A stretch of DNA of 64,000 nucleotides from Streptomyces actinomycinicus (GCF_016741775.1 NZ_JAERRK010000012.1:160108-224107), one strand, 5' to 3'; counted from the first letter of the stretch, positions 1 through 8,891 are shown. Notes: generated by a model not told the origin, from the sequence alone. Translations and numbers: made by a program.

Positions 1-513
1 ATCGCCCGCGAGGTGGTGGAGCCCGGTACCCCCGGCCTCGCGGCGGTGGTCGAGGCCTTCGGCACGGACGTCCTCGCCGCCGACGGCAGCCTGGACCGCC
101 CCCGGCTCGGCTCGGTCGTCTTCGCCGACCCCGAGAAGCTCGCCGTCCTCAATGCGATCGTGCACCCCCTCGTGGGTGCCCGTTCCCGTGAACTGGAGAG
201 CGCCGCGGGCGAGGACGCCGTCGTCGTCCACGACGTGCCCCTGCTCACCGAGAACGGTCTCGCACCGCTCTACGACCTCGTCATCGTCGTGGACGCGGAC
301 CCCGACACCCAGCTCGACCGGCTGGTCCGGCTGCGTGGGATGACCCCCGAGGACGCACGCGCGCGCATGGCCGCACAGGCGACGCGCGATCAGCGCCGGG
401 AGATCGCCGACATCGTGATCGACAACGACGTCCCCCTGGACGCACTGCGCAAGCGCGTCGCGGAGGTGTGGGAGGAACTGGTGCGGCGGTCGAGCCGCGG
501 CGGCGCGGAATAG
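1..513 (+). CDS. coaE: Dephospho-CoA kinase, 3' part (gene starts before the window)
   Basis: The reading frame is open from base 1 (IAREVVEPGTPGL...) to the TAG at 511-513, so the N-terminal P-loop lies upstream of the window. The visible part has typical CoaE features: the DADRIAREVVEPG-type segment at the edge, the FADPEKLAVLNAIVHPLV helix, and the VVVHDVPLLTENGL strand/lid region. CoaE phosphorylates the 3'-OH of dephospho-CoA in the last step of coenzyme A synthesis, in the cytosol. It is probably followed in the same direction by the TPR gene 50 bp downstream. Identification is firm; only the start is missing. Confidence 0.95.
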   Translation: MAREVVEPGTPGLAAVVEAFGTDVLAADGSLDRPRLGSVVFADPEKLAVLNAIVHPLVGARSRELESAAGEDAVVVHDVPLLTENGLAPLYDLVIVVDADPDTQLDRLVRLRGMTPEDARARMAAQATRDQRREIADIVIDNDVPLDALRKRVAEVWEELVRRSSRGGAE

Positions 514-562
514 CGTCCCCGCCCGGGGCGTTGAACCCCGGGAGTGAGGGAAGGACTCTGCC

Positions 563-943
563 GTGCCCGAGACCAGCGGTTCCACCGGACGTACTCCGGA
601 AACGCACGTCATCGACTTCCGTGCCGCCGAGCAACTGCTCAACGCGCGGGACCCGCGGGGCGCGGTGAAGCTGCTCGACGAGGTCATCGCCATGCACCCC
701 GAGAACACCGCCGCCCGGCTGCTGCGCGCCCGCGCCTTCTTCGCCGCCGCACAACTTCGCCCCGCCGAGCTGGAGTTCACCATCGTGCTGGAGCGTGAGC
801 CGGACAACGCGTTCGCGCACTTCGCCCTGGCCCGCACCTACGAGCGCATGAGCCGTCCCGACCAGGCCAAACGCCACTTCCGGCTGGCCGCCGCCCTCGA
901 CCCCAACCCGCAGTACCGGAAAGCGGCACGGTTCGACGACTGA
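563..943 (+). CDS. Small tetratricopeptide-repeat protein
   Basis: A 126-residue protein with a GTG start preceded by a good ribosome binding site (GGGAAGGA, 7 nt upstream). Residues about 18-120 form roughly three TPR helical hairpins (AAEQLLNARDPRGAVKLLDE, TAARLLRARAFFAAAQLRPA, AFAHFALARTYERMSRPDQA). No signal peptide or enzyme motif is visible, so it is probably a cytosolic adaptor. It follows coaE by 50 bp on the same strand and may be cotranscribed. Its partner cannot be told from the sequence. Confidence 0.85.
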   Translation: MPETSGSTGRTPETHVIDFRAAEQLLNARDPRGAVKLLDEVIAMHPENTAARLLRARAFFAAAQLRPAELEFTIVLEREPDNAFAHFALARTYERMSRPDQAKRHFRLAAALDPNPQYRKAARFDD

Positions 944-974
944 CCGAACCGACGCGGGTCGCCGAGAGAACCGC

Positions 975-1307
975 TCACGGATGGCGGTGCCGCGGTGGCC
1001 CTCGGTACCGCCGGTAGGGCGGACCGTCGTCCGGCGGCGGGTACGGCGGACCGTCGTCCGGCGGCGGGTACGGCGGGACGTCACGGCCCGGCTGATAGTG
1101 CGGGCCCTGCCGCATGTGCCTGAGGATCAGCGCCATGTCGACGGTGACCACCAGCCACAGCACCCCGCACGCCGCCGCCCAGCCAGGGCGTCCGGCCAGC
1201 GCGAACGCCGCCGTACCGAAGATCGCCCAGACCAGTCCCCACACGCTCAGCCAGAAACGCGCCCGCAGGGCACTGCGCGCGGTCGCCGGTTCACTGCCCG
1301 TACGCAT
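975..1307 (-). CDS. DUF6343-like small membrane protein with Pro/Tyr-rich tail
   Basis: A 110-residue protein. The start is the ATG at 1307, with GGAG about 10 nt upstream, rather than an in-frame start 17 codons earlier. After a short basic N-terminus there are two hydrophobic helices (WLSVWGLVWAIFGTAAFAL and WAAACGVLWLVVTVDMALIL). The cytosolic-looking tail carries two near-identical copies of PPYPPPDDG and ends in RYRGPPRHRHP. This matches the Streptomyces DUF6343 type as I remember it; function is unknown. It is transcribed divergently from the acyltransferase-like gene. Confidence 0.7.
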   Translation of the reverse strand: MRTGSEPATARSALRARFWLSVWGLVWAIFGTAAFALAGRPGWAAACGVLWLVVTVDMALILRHMRQGPHYQPGRDVPPYPPPDDGPPYPPPDDGPPYRRYRGPPRHRHP

Positions 1308-1444
1308 CGGATCACCACTCCTCCTTGCAACGTACTCTTCGATGACGACCCGCAACAACGCTCGCAGGGACGACGTCGACCGACACCGACCGGGTCGCGG
1401 GGCGCGTGGCGACGACGTCCGTCGAGGCCGAAGGGGGACCGCCC

Positions 1445-2356
1445 GTGCTGCCGGACGCCGACGACCTGCCCGAACTGCTCCTCGACCTCACCGTCCCGCA
1501 CGAGGACATCAACGCACTCGTCGCACAGGGGCAGAGGGTCACCGCCGACCCGGGCACGCGCAGACTCCTGGCGGACTGCGTCGAGGAGCTGTTCCGCGAG
1601 CCCGAGGACACGGGCCGCATCCCCGACCTCGCCGACCTGTTCGCGGCGGCCCCGGCGGACCTGTCCGACATCTTCCCCGTGTACGTCTTCCTCGCCGCCC
1701 TGCCGCACACCCGGGCGCATCACCGGGCACGCGGCATCCCCGCCGAGATCTCCCGCCGCACCCTCGCCGATCTGGGCCGGCACATCGCGGTGCACCGCCG
1801 GCGGCACGGCCGGACCGGTGTACAGGCGCGACGCTGGCTCGTCCGCCACTTCCGCGGGGAGCTGTACCAGCTGGGACGGCTGCAGTTCGAGCGGGCCCGG
1901 CTCGAACAGCGCACGGCGCCGCTGCTGCGGGCGGCCGGACTGGACGCGGCACCCGGGACGCCCTGCCTGAACCTGCACATCCCCGACTACCACGGCCCGC
2001 TGACCCCGACCGCCTCCGACCGCTCCCTGGCGATGGCCCGCGCGTTCTTCCCCCTCCACTTCCCCGAGGAGCGTCCCGTGGCCGTGCTCTGCCACTCCTG
2101 GCTCCTCGACACGCAGCTGAGGCGCTACCTCCCCGCCGGGTCCAACATCCTCCGCTTCCAGGAACGGTTCCGCATCGCCCGCGACGGCGCCGAGCCGGCC
2201 GACACCGAACCGGTCCAGTTCGTCTTCGGCGATCCGGACCTGCCCGTCGCGCAGCTGCCCCGGCGTACGACGGTGGAGCGGGCGATCGGCGACCATCTGC
2301 GTGCGGGCGGCCACTGGTACGTCGGGCACGGATGGTTCCCGTTCTCGGCTGAATAG
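1445..2356 (+). CDS. N-acyltransferase-like protein (NAT_N / GNAT_C architecture)
   Basis: About 303 residues from the GTG at 1445, which has an AAGGGGG ribosome binding site; a GTG at 1406 in the same frame is an alternative. The N-terminal half is helical (LPELLLDLTVPHEDINALVA). The C-terminal half contains LNLHIPDYHGPLTP and VLCHSWLLDTQLRRYLPAGS, typical of actinobacterial acyltransferase-domain proteins with an N-acyltransferase N-terminal domain and a GNAT-like C-terminal domain. The acyl donor and acceptor are unknown. It is 62 bp upstream of the methyltransferase gene on the same strand, so the two may form an operon. Confidence 0.7.
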   Translation: MLPDADDLPELLLDLTVPHEDINALVAQGQRVTADPGTRRLLADCVEELFREPEDTGRIPDLADLFAAAPADLSDIFPVYVFLAALPHTRAHHRARGIPAEISRRTLADLGRHIAVHRRRHGRTGVQARRWLVRHFRGELYQLGRLQFERARLEQRTAPLLRAAGLDAAPGTPCLNLHIPDYHGPLTPTASDRSLAMARAFFPLHFPEERPVAVLCHSWLLDTQLRRYLPAGSNILRFQERFRIARDGAEPADTEPVQFVFGDPDLPVAQLPRRTTVERAIGDHLRAGGHWYVGHGWFPFSAE

Positions 2357-2418
2357 CTCGAACGGGTGAACAGCCGGAGGTGGGGAACGGGCTTGCGGGG
2401 AACGGCCGTTGTCCGGTC

Positions 2419-3117
2419 ATGAAGGTCGAAATGCGTGAGGGACACGAGGGCACGGGACCGGGTGCGATCACCCCGGACGGCTGCGCGGTCGAGCTGTACG
2501 CGCGACTGCCGGTGGGCGAGGAGCCCGACATCATCGCCGCGGCGGTGCCGGCCGGGGCACACATCCTGGAGCTGGGCAGTGGGGCGGGCCGGATGACCCA
2601 CCCGCTGCTGGAGCGCGGCTTCACGGTCACGGCCGTGGACGAGTCCGCTGACATGCTGGCCGGGGTCCGCGGGGCGCGCACGATATGCAGCGCCATCGAG
2701 GACCTCGACCTGGGCGAGAGGTTCGACGTGGTGATGCTCGCGTCGTTCCTGGTGCACGTCGCCGACGAGGAGGTACGCAGAGGCATGCTGCGCACCTGCG
2801 CCCGGCACATGGCGGAGGGCGGTTGTGTACTCGTCCAGCGGGAGGGCGAGAACTACCACACCGACGTGCCGAGGGAACGGACGGACCCGAGCGGCTTCAC
2901 CGTTCGCATCGCCTCGGCGGTGCCGGCCGGAGAGGGCGTGAACTCGGTCCGCGCGGAGTACGTCTTCCCCGACGCGACCTGGACCCAGACGTTCCTGGCA
3001 CGGCCCCTGACGAAGGCCCAGTTCGAATCGGCACTGGCCGAGGCGGGACTGGAGGTGGACCGCTGTCTGACCGAGGACGGGACGTGGGTGAGGGTATTGC
3101 CTGCGGCACGGCGATGA
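2419..3117 (+). CDS. Class I SAM-dependent methyltransferase
   Basis: A Rossmann-type methyltransferase of about 232 residues. Motif I is HILELGSGAGRMTHPLL, followed by the acidic end of strand 2 (VTAVDESADML), the motif II/III region FDVVMLASFLVHV and the post-motif GGCVLVQRE. The substrate is not evident. The start is uncertain: ATG 2419 is used, but ATG 2431 (preceded by GAAGG) and GTG 2380 (in a GGAGG context) are in frame. It probably shares a transcript with the acyltransferase-like gene upstream. Confidence 0.8.
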   Translation: MKVEMREGHEGTGPGAITPDGCAVELYARLPVGEEPDIIAAAVPAGAHILELGSGAGRMTHPLLERGFTVTAVDESADMLAGVRGARTICSAIEDLDLGERFDVVMLASFLVHVADEEVRRGMLRTCARHMAEGGCVLVQREGENYHTDVPRERTDPSGFTVRIASAVPAGEGVNSVRAEYVFPDATWTQTFLARPLTKAQFESALAEAGLEVDRCLTEDGTWVRVLPAARR

Positions 3118-3228
3118 ATTCTCCGGGCCGATCCGGCCCGCCTCGCTGACCGCGACCCCGGCGAAGCGGCCTCAGCGGTCTCCGTCGGCTCCTCGCCAGC
3201 CAGTCGCTTCGGGCCCGGGACCGCCGCA

Positions 3229-3256
3229 TTGGGCCGTTCGAATCGGGGCATACGGT
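3229..3256 (+). promoter_or_regulatory. Predicted leaderless promoter of the uracil-DNA glycosylase gene
   Basis: TTGGGC (3229-3234), a 16-nt spacer, then TACGGT (3251-3256), with the ATG start only 6 nt further on. This geometry predicts a transcript beginning at or next to the start codon, common in Streptomyces, and explains the lack of a ribosome binding site. It lacks the TGTCRGTG box seen before other repair genes in this window. Confidence 0.5.
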
Positions 3257-3262
3257 GGCGGT

Positions 3263-3979
3263 ATGGACGACAGCGGTGGCCGCGCGGACGGCAGCAGCGC
3301 CCTGGCCCGGCTCGATCGACGCGTCGCCGGGTGCCGGGCCTGTCCCCGGCTGGTCGAGTGGCGTGAGGAGGTGGCCCGCACCAAGCGGGCCGCGTTCGCC
3401 GACTGGACGTACTGGGGGCGGCCGGTGCCCGGATTCGGTCCGCCCGACGCCCGGCTGGTGATCATCGGGCTGGCCCCGGCCGCGCACGGTGGCAACCGCA
3501 CCGGGCGGATGTTCACCGGGGACCGTTCAGGAGACGTGCTGTACCAGGCGCTGTACGACGTGGGGCTCGCCTCGCAGCCCACCTCGGTCAGCGCCGACGA
3601 CGGGCTGGAGCTGTACGGCGTGCGTGTCACCGCGCCCGTGCACTGCGCCCCGCCCGCCAACAAGCCGACGCCGGGCGAGCGTGACACCTGCCGGCCCTGG
3701 CTGGTGCAGGAGCTGACCCTGCTCCGCCCGACGATGAGGGCCGCGGTGGTTCTCGGTGCCTTCGGCTGGCAGGCGGCGTTGCCCGCGTTCGCCGAGGCGG
3801 GCTGGACCGTGCCCCGTCCACGCCCGGCCTTCGCCCACGGCGCCCGGGTCGCGCTCGACGGCCTGGACGTCTTCGGCTGTTTCCACGTCAGTCAGCGCAA
3901 CACCTTCACCGGCAGGCTCACCGCCGAGATGCTGCGCGAGGTGCTGGCAACGGCGGCCCATGCGGCAGGGCTGCCGTAG
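3263..3979 (+). CDS. Uracil-DNA glycosylase, family 5-like (Fe-S, UdgB type)
   Basis: A 238-residue base-excision repair enzyme removing uracil and probably other deaminated bases from DNA. Four cysteines placed for a 4Fe-4S cluster are visible: C24 and C27 (GCRACPRL), C128 (VHCAPPANKP) and C143. Active-site motif A is GLAPAAHGGNRTGRMFTGD (residues 69-87) and motif B is HVSQRNTFTG (208-217). Motif A lacks the catalytic Asp/Asn of families 1 and 4, as is usual for family 5. The ATG start fits the leaderless promoter above. It stands alone, flanked by intergenic DNA. Confidence 0.88.
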   Translation: MDDSGGRADGSSALARLDRRVAGCRACPRLVEWREEVARTKRAAFADWTYWGRPVPGFGPPDARLVIIGLAPAAHGGNRTGRMFTGDRSGDVLYQALYDVGLASQPTSVSADDGLELYGVRVTAPVHCAPPANKPTPGERDTCRPWLVQELTLLRPTMRAAVVLGAFGWQAALPAFAEAGWTVPRPRPAFAHGARVALDGLDVFGCFHVSQRNTFTGRLTAEMLREVLATAAHAAGLP

Positions 3980-4236
3980 ACCACGGCGAGCCCCCTGCAG
4001 ACCGAAGCGGGCGGATCGCCGTCAGATGTCACGTTGTAAGGAAGACGGCGCGTAGTACCTTCATAAGCAAGGTCCAAGTATTGCGTTCATAAAGAAACCA
4101 GCCGTCCGGCCATCTTTCACACAGGCGAAACCTGATCGCAGCGCCCGGACGGGGAACGCGTCCTACCGTGGATCAACGGCCCGGCCGGCGTCGTCCGATG
4201 GCCCACCCCTCCCGCCCTCGTACGAACAGGAGCCCC
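3980..4236 (+). other. AT-richer intergenic region upstream of the FUSC gene
   Basis: No convincing gene. Bases 4017-4050 form an inverted repeat (CGCCGTC ... GACGGCG, 20-nt loop) that could end the glycosylase transcript. Bases 4059-4100 are unusually AT-rich for this genome and contain two TTCATAA direct repeats about 27 bp apart. They may be regulator sites for the FUSC gene. Confidence 0.35.
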
Positions 4237-6075
4237 GTGTCCCGGCCCGCCGTACCCGCCTGGCTCGCCCATGCCTTCCGCGCCCAGCGCGGCCCCGTCC
4301 CCTGGAGCGCGATGACCCGGGGAGCGCTCACCGCCGGGCCGCTGCTGCTCGCCGGGATGCTCGCCGGACGGACGGCCGCCGGGGTGCTCGCCGCCATCGC
4401 CGCGATGCTCGGCGGCATCAACGACCGGCCCGGCAGCCGGCGGGCCTCCGTGCCGCGGCTCGGCGTGCCCGCAATGGCCGGGGCCCTCGGCCTGCTCGTG
4501 GGCACATACGCCGGGCAGGGGCTGGCCGCCGTGCCGCTGACCCTGGCCCTCACCGGGCTCGGCCTGGTCGCCGGTGGCCTCAGCGCCGTCGGACCCGTCG
4601 CCTCCGCCGCGGGAACGCAACTGCTCGTCGCCGCCGCCGTCGGCGCGGGGATGCCGGCGGCCGAGAGCGGCTGGCAGCGTGCCCTGGCCTTTCTCGCCGG
4701 GGCTGGCTGGTTGCTGGTGCTGCGGCTCGCGCTGCCCACCCCCGGTTCGCTCGTCGGGGACTTCCGCTTCGACGGGGAGCGGCAAGCGGTCGCCGACGTG
4801 TACGACGCCGTCGCCGCGCTGCTCGACGCCGTGGGCGGAGAGCGGGCCACCGCCCGGCGGGTGGCGCTGACCGCCGCACTCGACCACGCCCAGGACGCCC
4901 TGGCCGGGCCCCGGCTGCGCCGCTACGCCGGCTCCGCCGCCGAACGCCGGCTGCACGCAGGGTTCGCCGCGGCGCTGCCCCTCGCCGAGGCCGCGACCGC
5001 CCTGTACTGGGCGGGGGAGCCGGTGCCGGCGCGGGCGGCCGAGGGTCCCCGGCGGCTCGCCGCCGCCGTCCGCGGCAGCACGGGCACCGGCCCGCTGCCC
5101 GCGCCACGCCGGTCCGCGCCCGCCCTGCGCGCTCTGGACGACGCCCTGTTGCACGCTGCCGAGGCACTCGACCGTGCCGAGGGCGCCCACCGCGGGCTGC
5201 TCGGCCGGCGCGGGGGTCTCCGGCAGGCGCTGCGCGCCGCGGTGGGTCCCGGCGGGCGCGAGTACGGGCTGCGCGTCGCCGTGTGCTTCGGCGCCAGCGC
5301 CGCCATCGCCCAGGCGCTGCACCACACGCGCTGGTACGGGCAGCACGCGCACTGGTACTGGCTGCCCGCCACCGCCGTCTTCCTGGTCAAGCCCGACCTC
5401 GGCCCGCTCGCCTCGCGAGTACTGTGCCGGGCGGCCGGAACCGTCCTCGGTGCCCTGGTCTTCGCGGGTCTCGCGGCGCTGCTGCCCCGTCCGGCCGGGC
5501 TGATCGCCCTGGTCGCGGTGTGCGGTGCCCTGGTCCCCGTCGCCACCCGGCACTTCGCGGCGCTGACCGCCGTCGTCACCGTCCTCGTGCTCGCCCTGGT
5601 CATGGCCGGCGGGGAGCCCCAGGCCTCGGTCAGCCGGATCGGTGAGACCCTGCTCGCCTGCGCGCTCGTCCTGGTCGTAGGTCATCTGCCGATGCCGGGA
5701 AGACGCGGCGGCGGGGTACGGGACCGGCTCACCGTGGCCGGCAGCGCCGCCCACGCCTACCTCCTGCACGTCCTCGGCGAGTCCGGCGACCCCACCGAGC
5801 GGTGGGCCCTGCGCCGGGAGGCCTACCGCACCCTTGCCGAGGCACGCACCGCCATTGCGGTCACCGCCGCCGAACTACCCGTACTCGCCCGGCACTCCGA
5901 GGGTACGGACGCGATTGCCGAGGTGCTGGAACGCCTCGTGGACACGACCACGGCCTGCGCCGTCCACCTCGACGACACCGGCCGCCTCACCCCACGCCAC
6001 CTCCACCGGCTCCGGGAGGCGCTGGGAGAACTGGAGCAGCAGGGAATACAGGTACCGCTACCGACGGCCGCGTAA
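4237..6075 (+). CDS. FUSC-family inner membrane protein
   Basis: About 612 residues from the GTG at 4237, preceded by CAGGAG; an in-frame ATG/GTG further upstream is less well supported. Two hydrophobic blocks are separated by a large cytosolic region: residues about 25-180 (AGPLLLAGMLAG, LAAIAAMLGGI) and about 340-500 (FGASAAIAQALHH, WYWLPATAVFLVKPDLG, LIALVAVCGALVPVA). WYWLPATAVFLVKPDLG matches the FUSC / aromatic-acid exporter-like domain (YccS/AaeB relatives). Likely an efflux-type membrane protein; substrate unknown. Confidence 0.8.
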   Translation: MSRPAVPAWLAHAFRAQRGPVPWSAMTRGALTAGPLLLAGMLAGRTAAGVLAAIAAMLGGINDRPGSRRASVPRLGVPAMAGALGLLVGTYAGQGLAAVPLTLALTGLGLVAGGLSAVGPVASAAGTQLLVAAAVGAGMPAAESGWQRALAFLAGAGWLLVLRLALPTPGSLVGDFRFDGERQAVADVYDAVAALLDAVGGERATARRVALTAALDHAQDALAGPRLRRYAGSAAERRLHAGFAAALPLAEAATALYWAGEPVPARAAEGPRRLAAAVRGSTGTGPLPAPRRSAPALRALDDALLHAAEALDRAEGAHRGLLGRRGGLRQALRAAVGPGGREYGLRVAVCFGASAAIAQALHHTRWYGQHAHWYWLPATAVFLVKPDLGPLASRVLCRAAGTVLGALVFAGLAALLPRPAGLIALVAVCGALVPVATRHFAALTAVVTVLVLALVMAGGEPQASVSRIGETLLACALVLVVGHLPMPGRRGGGVRDRLTVAGSAAHAYLLHVLGESGDPTERWALRREAYRTLAEARTAIAVTAAELPVLARHSEGTDAIAEVLERLVDTTTACAVHLDDTGRLTPRHLHRLREALGELEQQGIQVPLPTAA

Positions 6076-6161
6076 CCACACCGGATCGTGCCGCCGGCCG
6101 AAACCGAACCGTGCCGCCGGCCGAAGCGGCGACAGGCCCGGGACCGGATGCACGGTTCTGC

Positions 6162-6446
6162 TCACACCACGGTACGACGGCACCGTACCCAGGTCGCGCT
6201 GCCCGGGCTGATCAACTGCCGCACGCACGCCACGAACTCCGCGTTCACATCCACGCCGCCGAGAACGGCGACCAGACCGACACCAGCCTCGCCCGGCACG
6301 GGCTCATGCGTGACCGCGAGCTGCTCGCCCTCGATGTAGCCTCCGCCGTAAGGGAGTTGGAGAACCGATCGCCCGTTCTGGTCGACCGGGGTCACGGCCG
6401 GCGCATCCAGCCGTACGACATCTGACGCCGCGTAGGCTGGCGCCAT
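6162..6446 (-). CDS. Possible small protein, divergent from and overlapping the P450 start
   Basis: A 94-codon frame with Streptomyces-like third-position bias and a globular-looking sequence (SVLQLPYGGGYIEGEQLAV, VGLVAVLGGVDVNAEFVACV). I do not recognise a family. Its ATG and the P450 ATG share the same CATG palindrome, and the likely P450 promoter lies inside its first codons. The true start may therefore be the GTG at 6395, or the frame may not be expressed. The 86 bp between it and the FUSC gene hold nothing else visible. Confidence 0.4.
   Translation of the reverse strand: MAPAYAASDVVRLDAPAVTPVDQNGRSVLQLPYGGGYIEGEQLAVTHEPVPGEAGVGLVAVLGGVDVNAEFVACVRQLISPGSATWVRCRRTVV
6433..6438 (+). promoter_or_regulatory. 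Predicted -10 element (TAGGCT) of the P450 gene, leaderless
   Basis: TAGGCT ends 6 nt before the P450 ATG and there is no ribosome binding site, so a leaderless transcript is likely. No good -35 hexamer is seen. Confidence 0.4.
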
Positions 6447-7611
6447 GGATCCCGCGGACGGCCTGCTCGAGCATCCCTACGACATCTACCGGCGCCTGCG
6501 TGACACCGCGCCCGTGCACCGCATCACCGGGCCCGACGGTACCCCCGCCTGGCTGGTCACCCGGTACGACGACGTCCGTGCCGCCCTCACCGACCCGCGG
6601 CTCTCGCTCGACAAACGACGCGCCACGGCCGGCACGTACAGGGGCCTCTCCCTGCCGCCCACCCTGGACGCCAATCTCCTCAACATGGACCCGCCGGACC
6701 ACACCCGGATCCGGCGCCTGGTCGGCCGGGCCTTCACCCCGCGCCGCATCCAGCAGTTGCGCGACCCGATCCGCCGCACCGCCGACCGGCTCCTCGACGC
6801 CCTCGGTCCGCACGGCACCACCGATCTCGTCGCCTCCTACGCGGCCCCGCTGCCGATCACCGTCATCTGCGACCTCCTCGGCGTCCCGGAAGAGGACCGG
6901 CTGGACTTCCGGCAGTGGACCGACGGCCTGACGGCCCCCGACCCGGCTCGCCCGCACGCCGCCAAGGAGGCGATGGCGGCCATGCTCGGCTTCCTCACCG
7001 GGCTGGTCGAGGCCAAGCGCCGGGCGCCGGGCGACGACCTGCTCTCCGACCTGATCGCCGTACACGACGAGGGTGACCGGCTCAGCGAGGAGGAGCTGAT
7101 GTCCCTGGCCTTCCTCATCCTCTTCGCGGGGTACGAGAACACGGTCCAGCTCATCGGCAACTCCGTGCTCGCCCTCCTCCAGCACCCGGAGCAGCTCGCC
7201 GCCCTGCGCGAGGAGCCGGCGCGACTGCCGTCCGCCGTGGAGGAGTTCGCCCGCTACGAAGGGCCCATGCTGCTCGCCATGCGCCGGTTCCCCGTCGAAG
7301 ACGTCACGATCGCCGGGGTGACCGTCCCGGCCGGCGAGACGGTGTGGGTGTCCCTGTCCGCCGCCGACCGCGATCCCGCCCGCTTCCCCGACCCCGACCG
7401 CCTCGACATCTCCCGCGACGCCTCGGGTCAGCTCGCCCTGGGCCACGGCATCCACTACTGCCTGGGCGCCCCGCTCGCACGCGTGGAGACGGAGATCGCC
7501 CTGGCCGCCCTGCTCGAACGGTTCCCCGCACTGGCCCTGGCGGAGGGCGAACTGCGGTGGCGTCCGTCGCTGCGGGCGCGGGGGCTGGTGGCGCTGCCGG
7601 TGACGTACTGA
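6445..7611 (+). CDS. Cytochrome P450
   Basis: A 388-residue soluble bacterial P450 (CYP105/107-like size). The proximal heme loop is LGHGIHYCLGAPLAR with Cys339 as the thiolate ligand; leucine replaces the usual phenylalanine at the start of the loop. The I-helix motif is LFAGYENT near residue 230, an AGxxNT variant of AGxET/TT. The expected region around the K-helix (EEFARYEGP) precedes MRRFPVEDVTIAGVTVPAGE. It monooxygenates an unknown substrate using ferredoxin electrons. No ferredoxin, reductase or biosynthetic genes are adjacent, so it looks like an orphan P450. Confidence 0.93.
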   Translation: MDPADGLLEHPYDIYRRLRDTAPVHRITGPDGTPAWLVTRYDDVRAALTDPRLSLDKRRATAGTYRGLSLPPTLDANLLNMDPPDHTRIRRLVGRAFTPRRIQQLRDPIRRTADRLLDALGPHGTTDLVASYAAPLPITVICDLLGVPEEDRLDFRQWTDGLTAPDPARPHAAKEAMAAMLGFLTGLVEAKRRAPGDDLLSDLIAVHDEGDRLSEEELMSLAFLILFAGYENTVQLIGNSVLALLQHPEQLAALREEPARLPSAVEEFARYEGPMLLAMRRFPVEDVTIAGVTVPAGETVWVSLSAADRDPARFPDPDRLDISRDASGQLALGHGIHYCLGAPLARVETEIALAALLERFPALALAEGELRWRPSLRARGLVALPVTY

Positions 7612-7716
7612 CGGGCCGTCGGGCTTTCGGGCGGGATCACTGAGGGGCTCGCGGGCCGGCGTACTGACGGGGCGACAGGGCGCAGACGCCGACGGCCGGT
7701 GCTGCGCCCGGCGCCC

Positions 7717-7810
7717 GGAACAGTGCTGCATGCGGTGCCGGAACAGTGCTGCGTGCGGCGCCGGGAACAGTGCTGCGTGCGGCGCCGGGAGCAGTGCTGC
7801 GTGCGGCGCC
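7717..7810. repeat. Four 23-24 bp tandem repeats upstream of the DUF899 gene
   Basis: Units beginning GGAACAGTGCTGC start at 7717, 7740, 7764 and 7788 (the last with one change), each ending in a GGCGCC-type palindrome. A degraded fifth copy may lie near 7697. The array ends about 107 bp before the DUF899 start, so copy number could alter its promoter region. Confidence 0.85.
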
Positions 7811-7916
7811 CCGAAAAGTCCCGGAAAAACTGCCGGAAATCTTCTCTCCGTACGGCGATGAGTTCCGTATCTGCCGACAGTCACCACCCCGAACCGACCG
7901 TCGGACAGGAGGGGCC

Positions 7917-8561
7917 ATGTCGCTTCCGGAGATCGTCTCGCGCGAGCAGTGGCGCGCGGCGCGCGAGGAGTTGCAGCGCAAGGAGGAGGCGGTCAGACGG
8001 GCGCGTGAGGTGCTGGGCGCCGAGCGGCGGCGGCTGCCGATGACCGAGGCCGACCCGGAGTACGTCTTCGAGGGCGGCGACGGCAAGGCCACCCTCCTCG
8101 ACCTCTTCGAGGGACGGGCCCAGCTCGTCGTCCACCACTTCATGTTCGCCCCGGAGTGGGAGGCCGGCTGCCCGTGCTGCGCGGCCTTCCTGGACCAGGT
8201 CGGCCACCTCGCACATCTGCGCGCCCGGAACACCTCGTTCGCGGCCGTCTCCAGGGCGCCGTTCACCCGGATCCTGCCGTTCAAGGCGCGGATGGGCTGG
8301 GCGGTGCCCTGGTACTCGTCGAGCCACAGCGACTTCAACCGCGACTTCGAGGCCACCGTGGAGTCGGGCGGCGAACCGGTCGAACGCCCCGGCCTCAGCT
8401 GCTTCCTGCGCGACCACGACCGGGTCTTCCACACCTACTCGGTGTACGACGACGCGCTGGACGGACTCGGCACCATCGCCGGTCTGCTTGATCTGACCGC
8501 GCTTGGCCGCAGCCCCGCCGGCAGCGACCGGCTCCGCCTTCACGACGAGTACGATTTCTGA
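7917..8561 (+). CDS. DUF899 thioredoxin-fold family protein
   Basis: 214 residues from the ATG at 7917 with a strong GGAGG site. The N-terminal helix REQWRAAREELQRKEEAVRR is followed by RLPMTEADPEYVFEG, then a thioredoxin-like core LVVHHFMFAPEWEAGCPCCA. Its GCPCC motif sits where peroxiredoxin/AhpC relatives carry the reactive cysteine. YSSSHSDFNRDF and the C-terminal HDEYDF are also typical of DUF899. Proposed role is redox or peroxide-related, but no activity is established by the sequence. Confidence 0.85.
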   Translation: MSLPEIVSREQWRAAREELQRKEEAVRRAREVLGAERRRLPMTEADPEYVFEGGDGKATLLDLFEGRAQLVVHHFMFAPEWEAGCPCCAAFLDQVGHLAHLRARNTSFAAVSRAPFTRILPFKARMGWAVPWYSSSHSDFNRDFEATVESGGEPVERPGLSCFLRDHDRVFHTYSVYDDALDGLGTIAGLLDLTALGRSPAGSDRLRLHDEYDF

Positions 8562-8714
8562 CACGGAGGGTGCCGTTCGTGCCACAAGGTGAACGGATCC
8601 TCACGGTCCGCGCCGAGCTGGTGTCGACAATGTCTCAGTCCCGTCACCGAGCGAGCCGTTTCCCATCTCCCGAGCGTTAACTCCTACAAGGACGACGCTT
8701 TCTGGAGGTGCGAG

Positions 8715-8891
8715 ATGGTGAACGGGCGAACGGTGCTCGAACGCTTTCCCGCCGGTGGTCCCCGGGGATCCTGGCCCGCGGAGGAGTTCGCTCACGCGCG
8801 GCGTCTGGAAGGCCTGCCCGCCGAGGTCGTCATGGATCTCGCCACCGACACGTTCCTGGTGGTCGTGCGTGGGGCCGAAGCCGTGAAGTGA
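8715..8891 (+). CDS. Small conserved hypothetical protein (58 aa)
   Basis: ATG 8715 follows a clear GGAGG site at 5-9 nt. The short protein MVNGRTVLERFPAGGPRGSW... ends AEVVMDLATDTFLVVVRGAEAVK. A hydrophobic beta-like end and charged middle suggest a small soluble protein. I recall similar short ORFs in other streptomycetes but know no function. It is 153 bp downstream of DUF899, with an intergenic region that could hold its own promoter. Confidence 0.6.
   Translation: MVNGRTVLERFPAGGPRGSWPAEEFAHARRLEGLPAEVVMDLATDTFLVVVRGAEAVK

Noticed and set aside
6445..8561. P450 plus neighbours as a small biosynthetic cluster
   Set aside because: No synthase, ferredoxin, transporter or regulator adjoins; neighbours are FUSC and DUF899 genes of general type.
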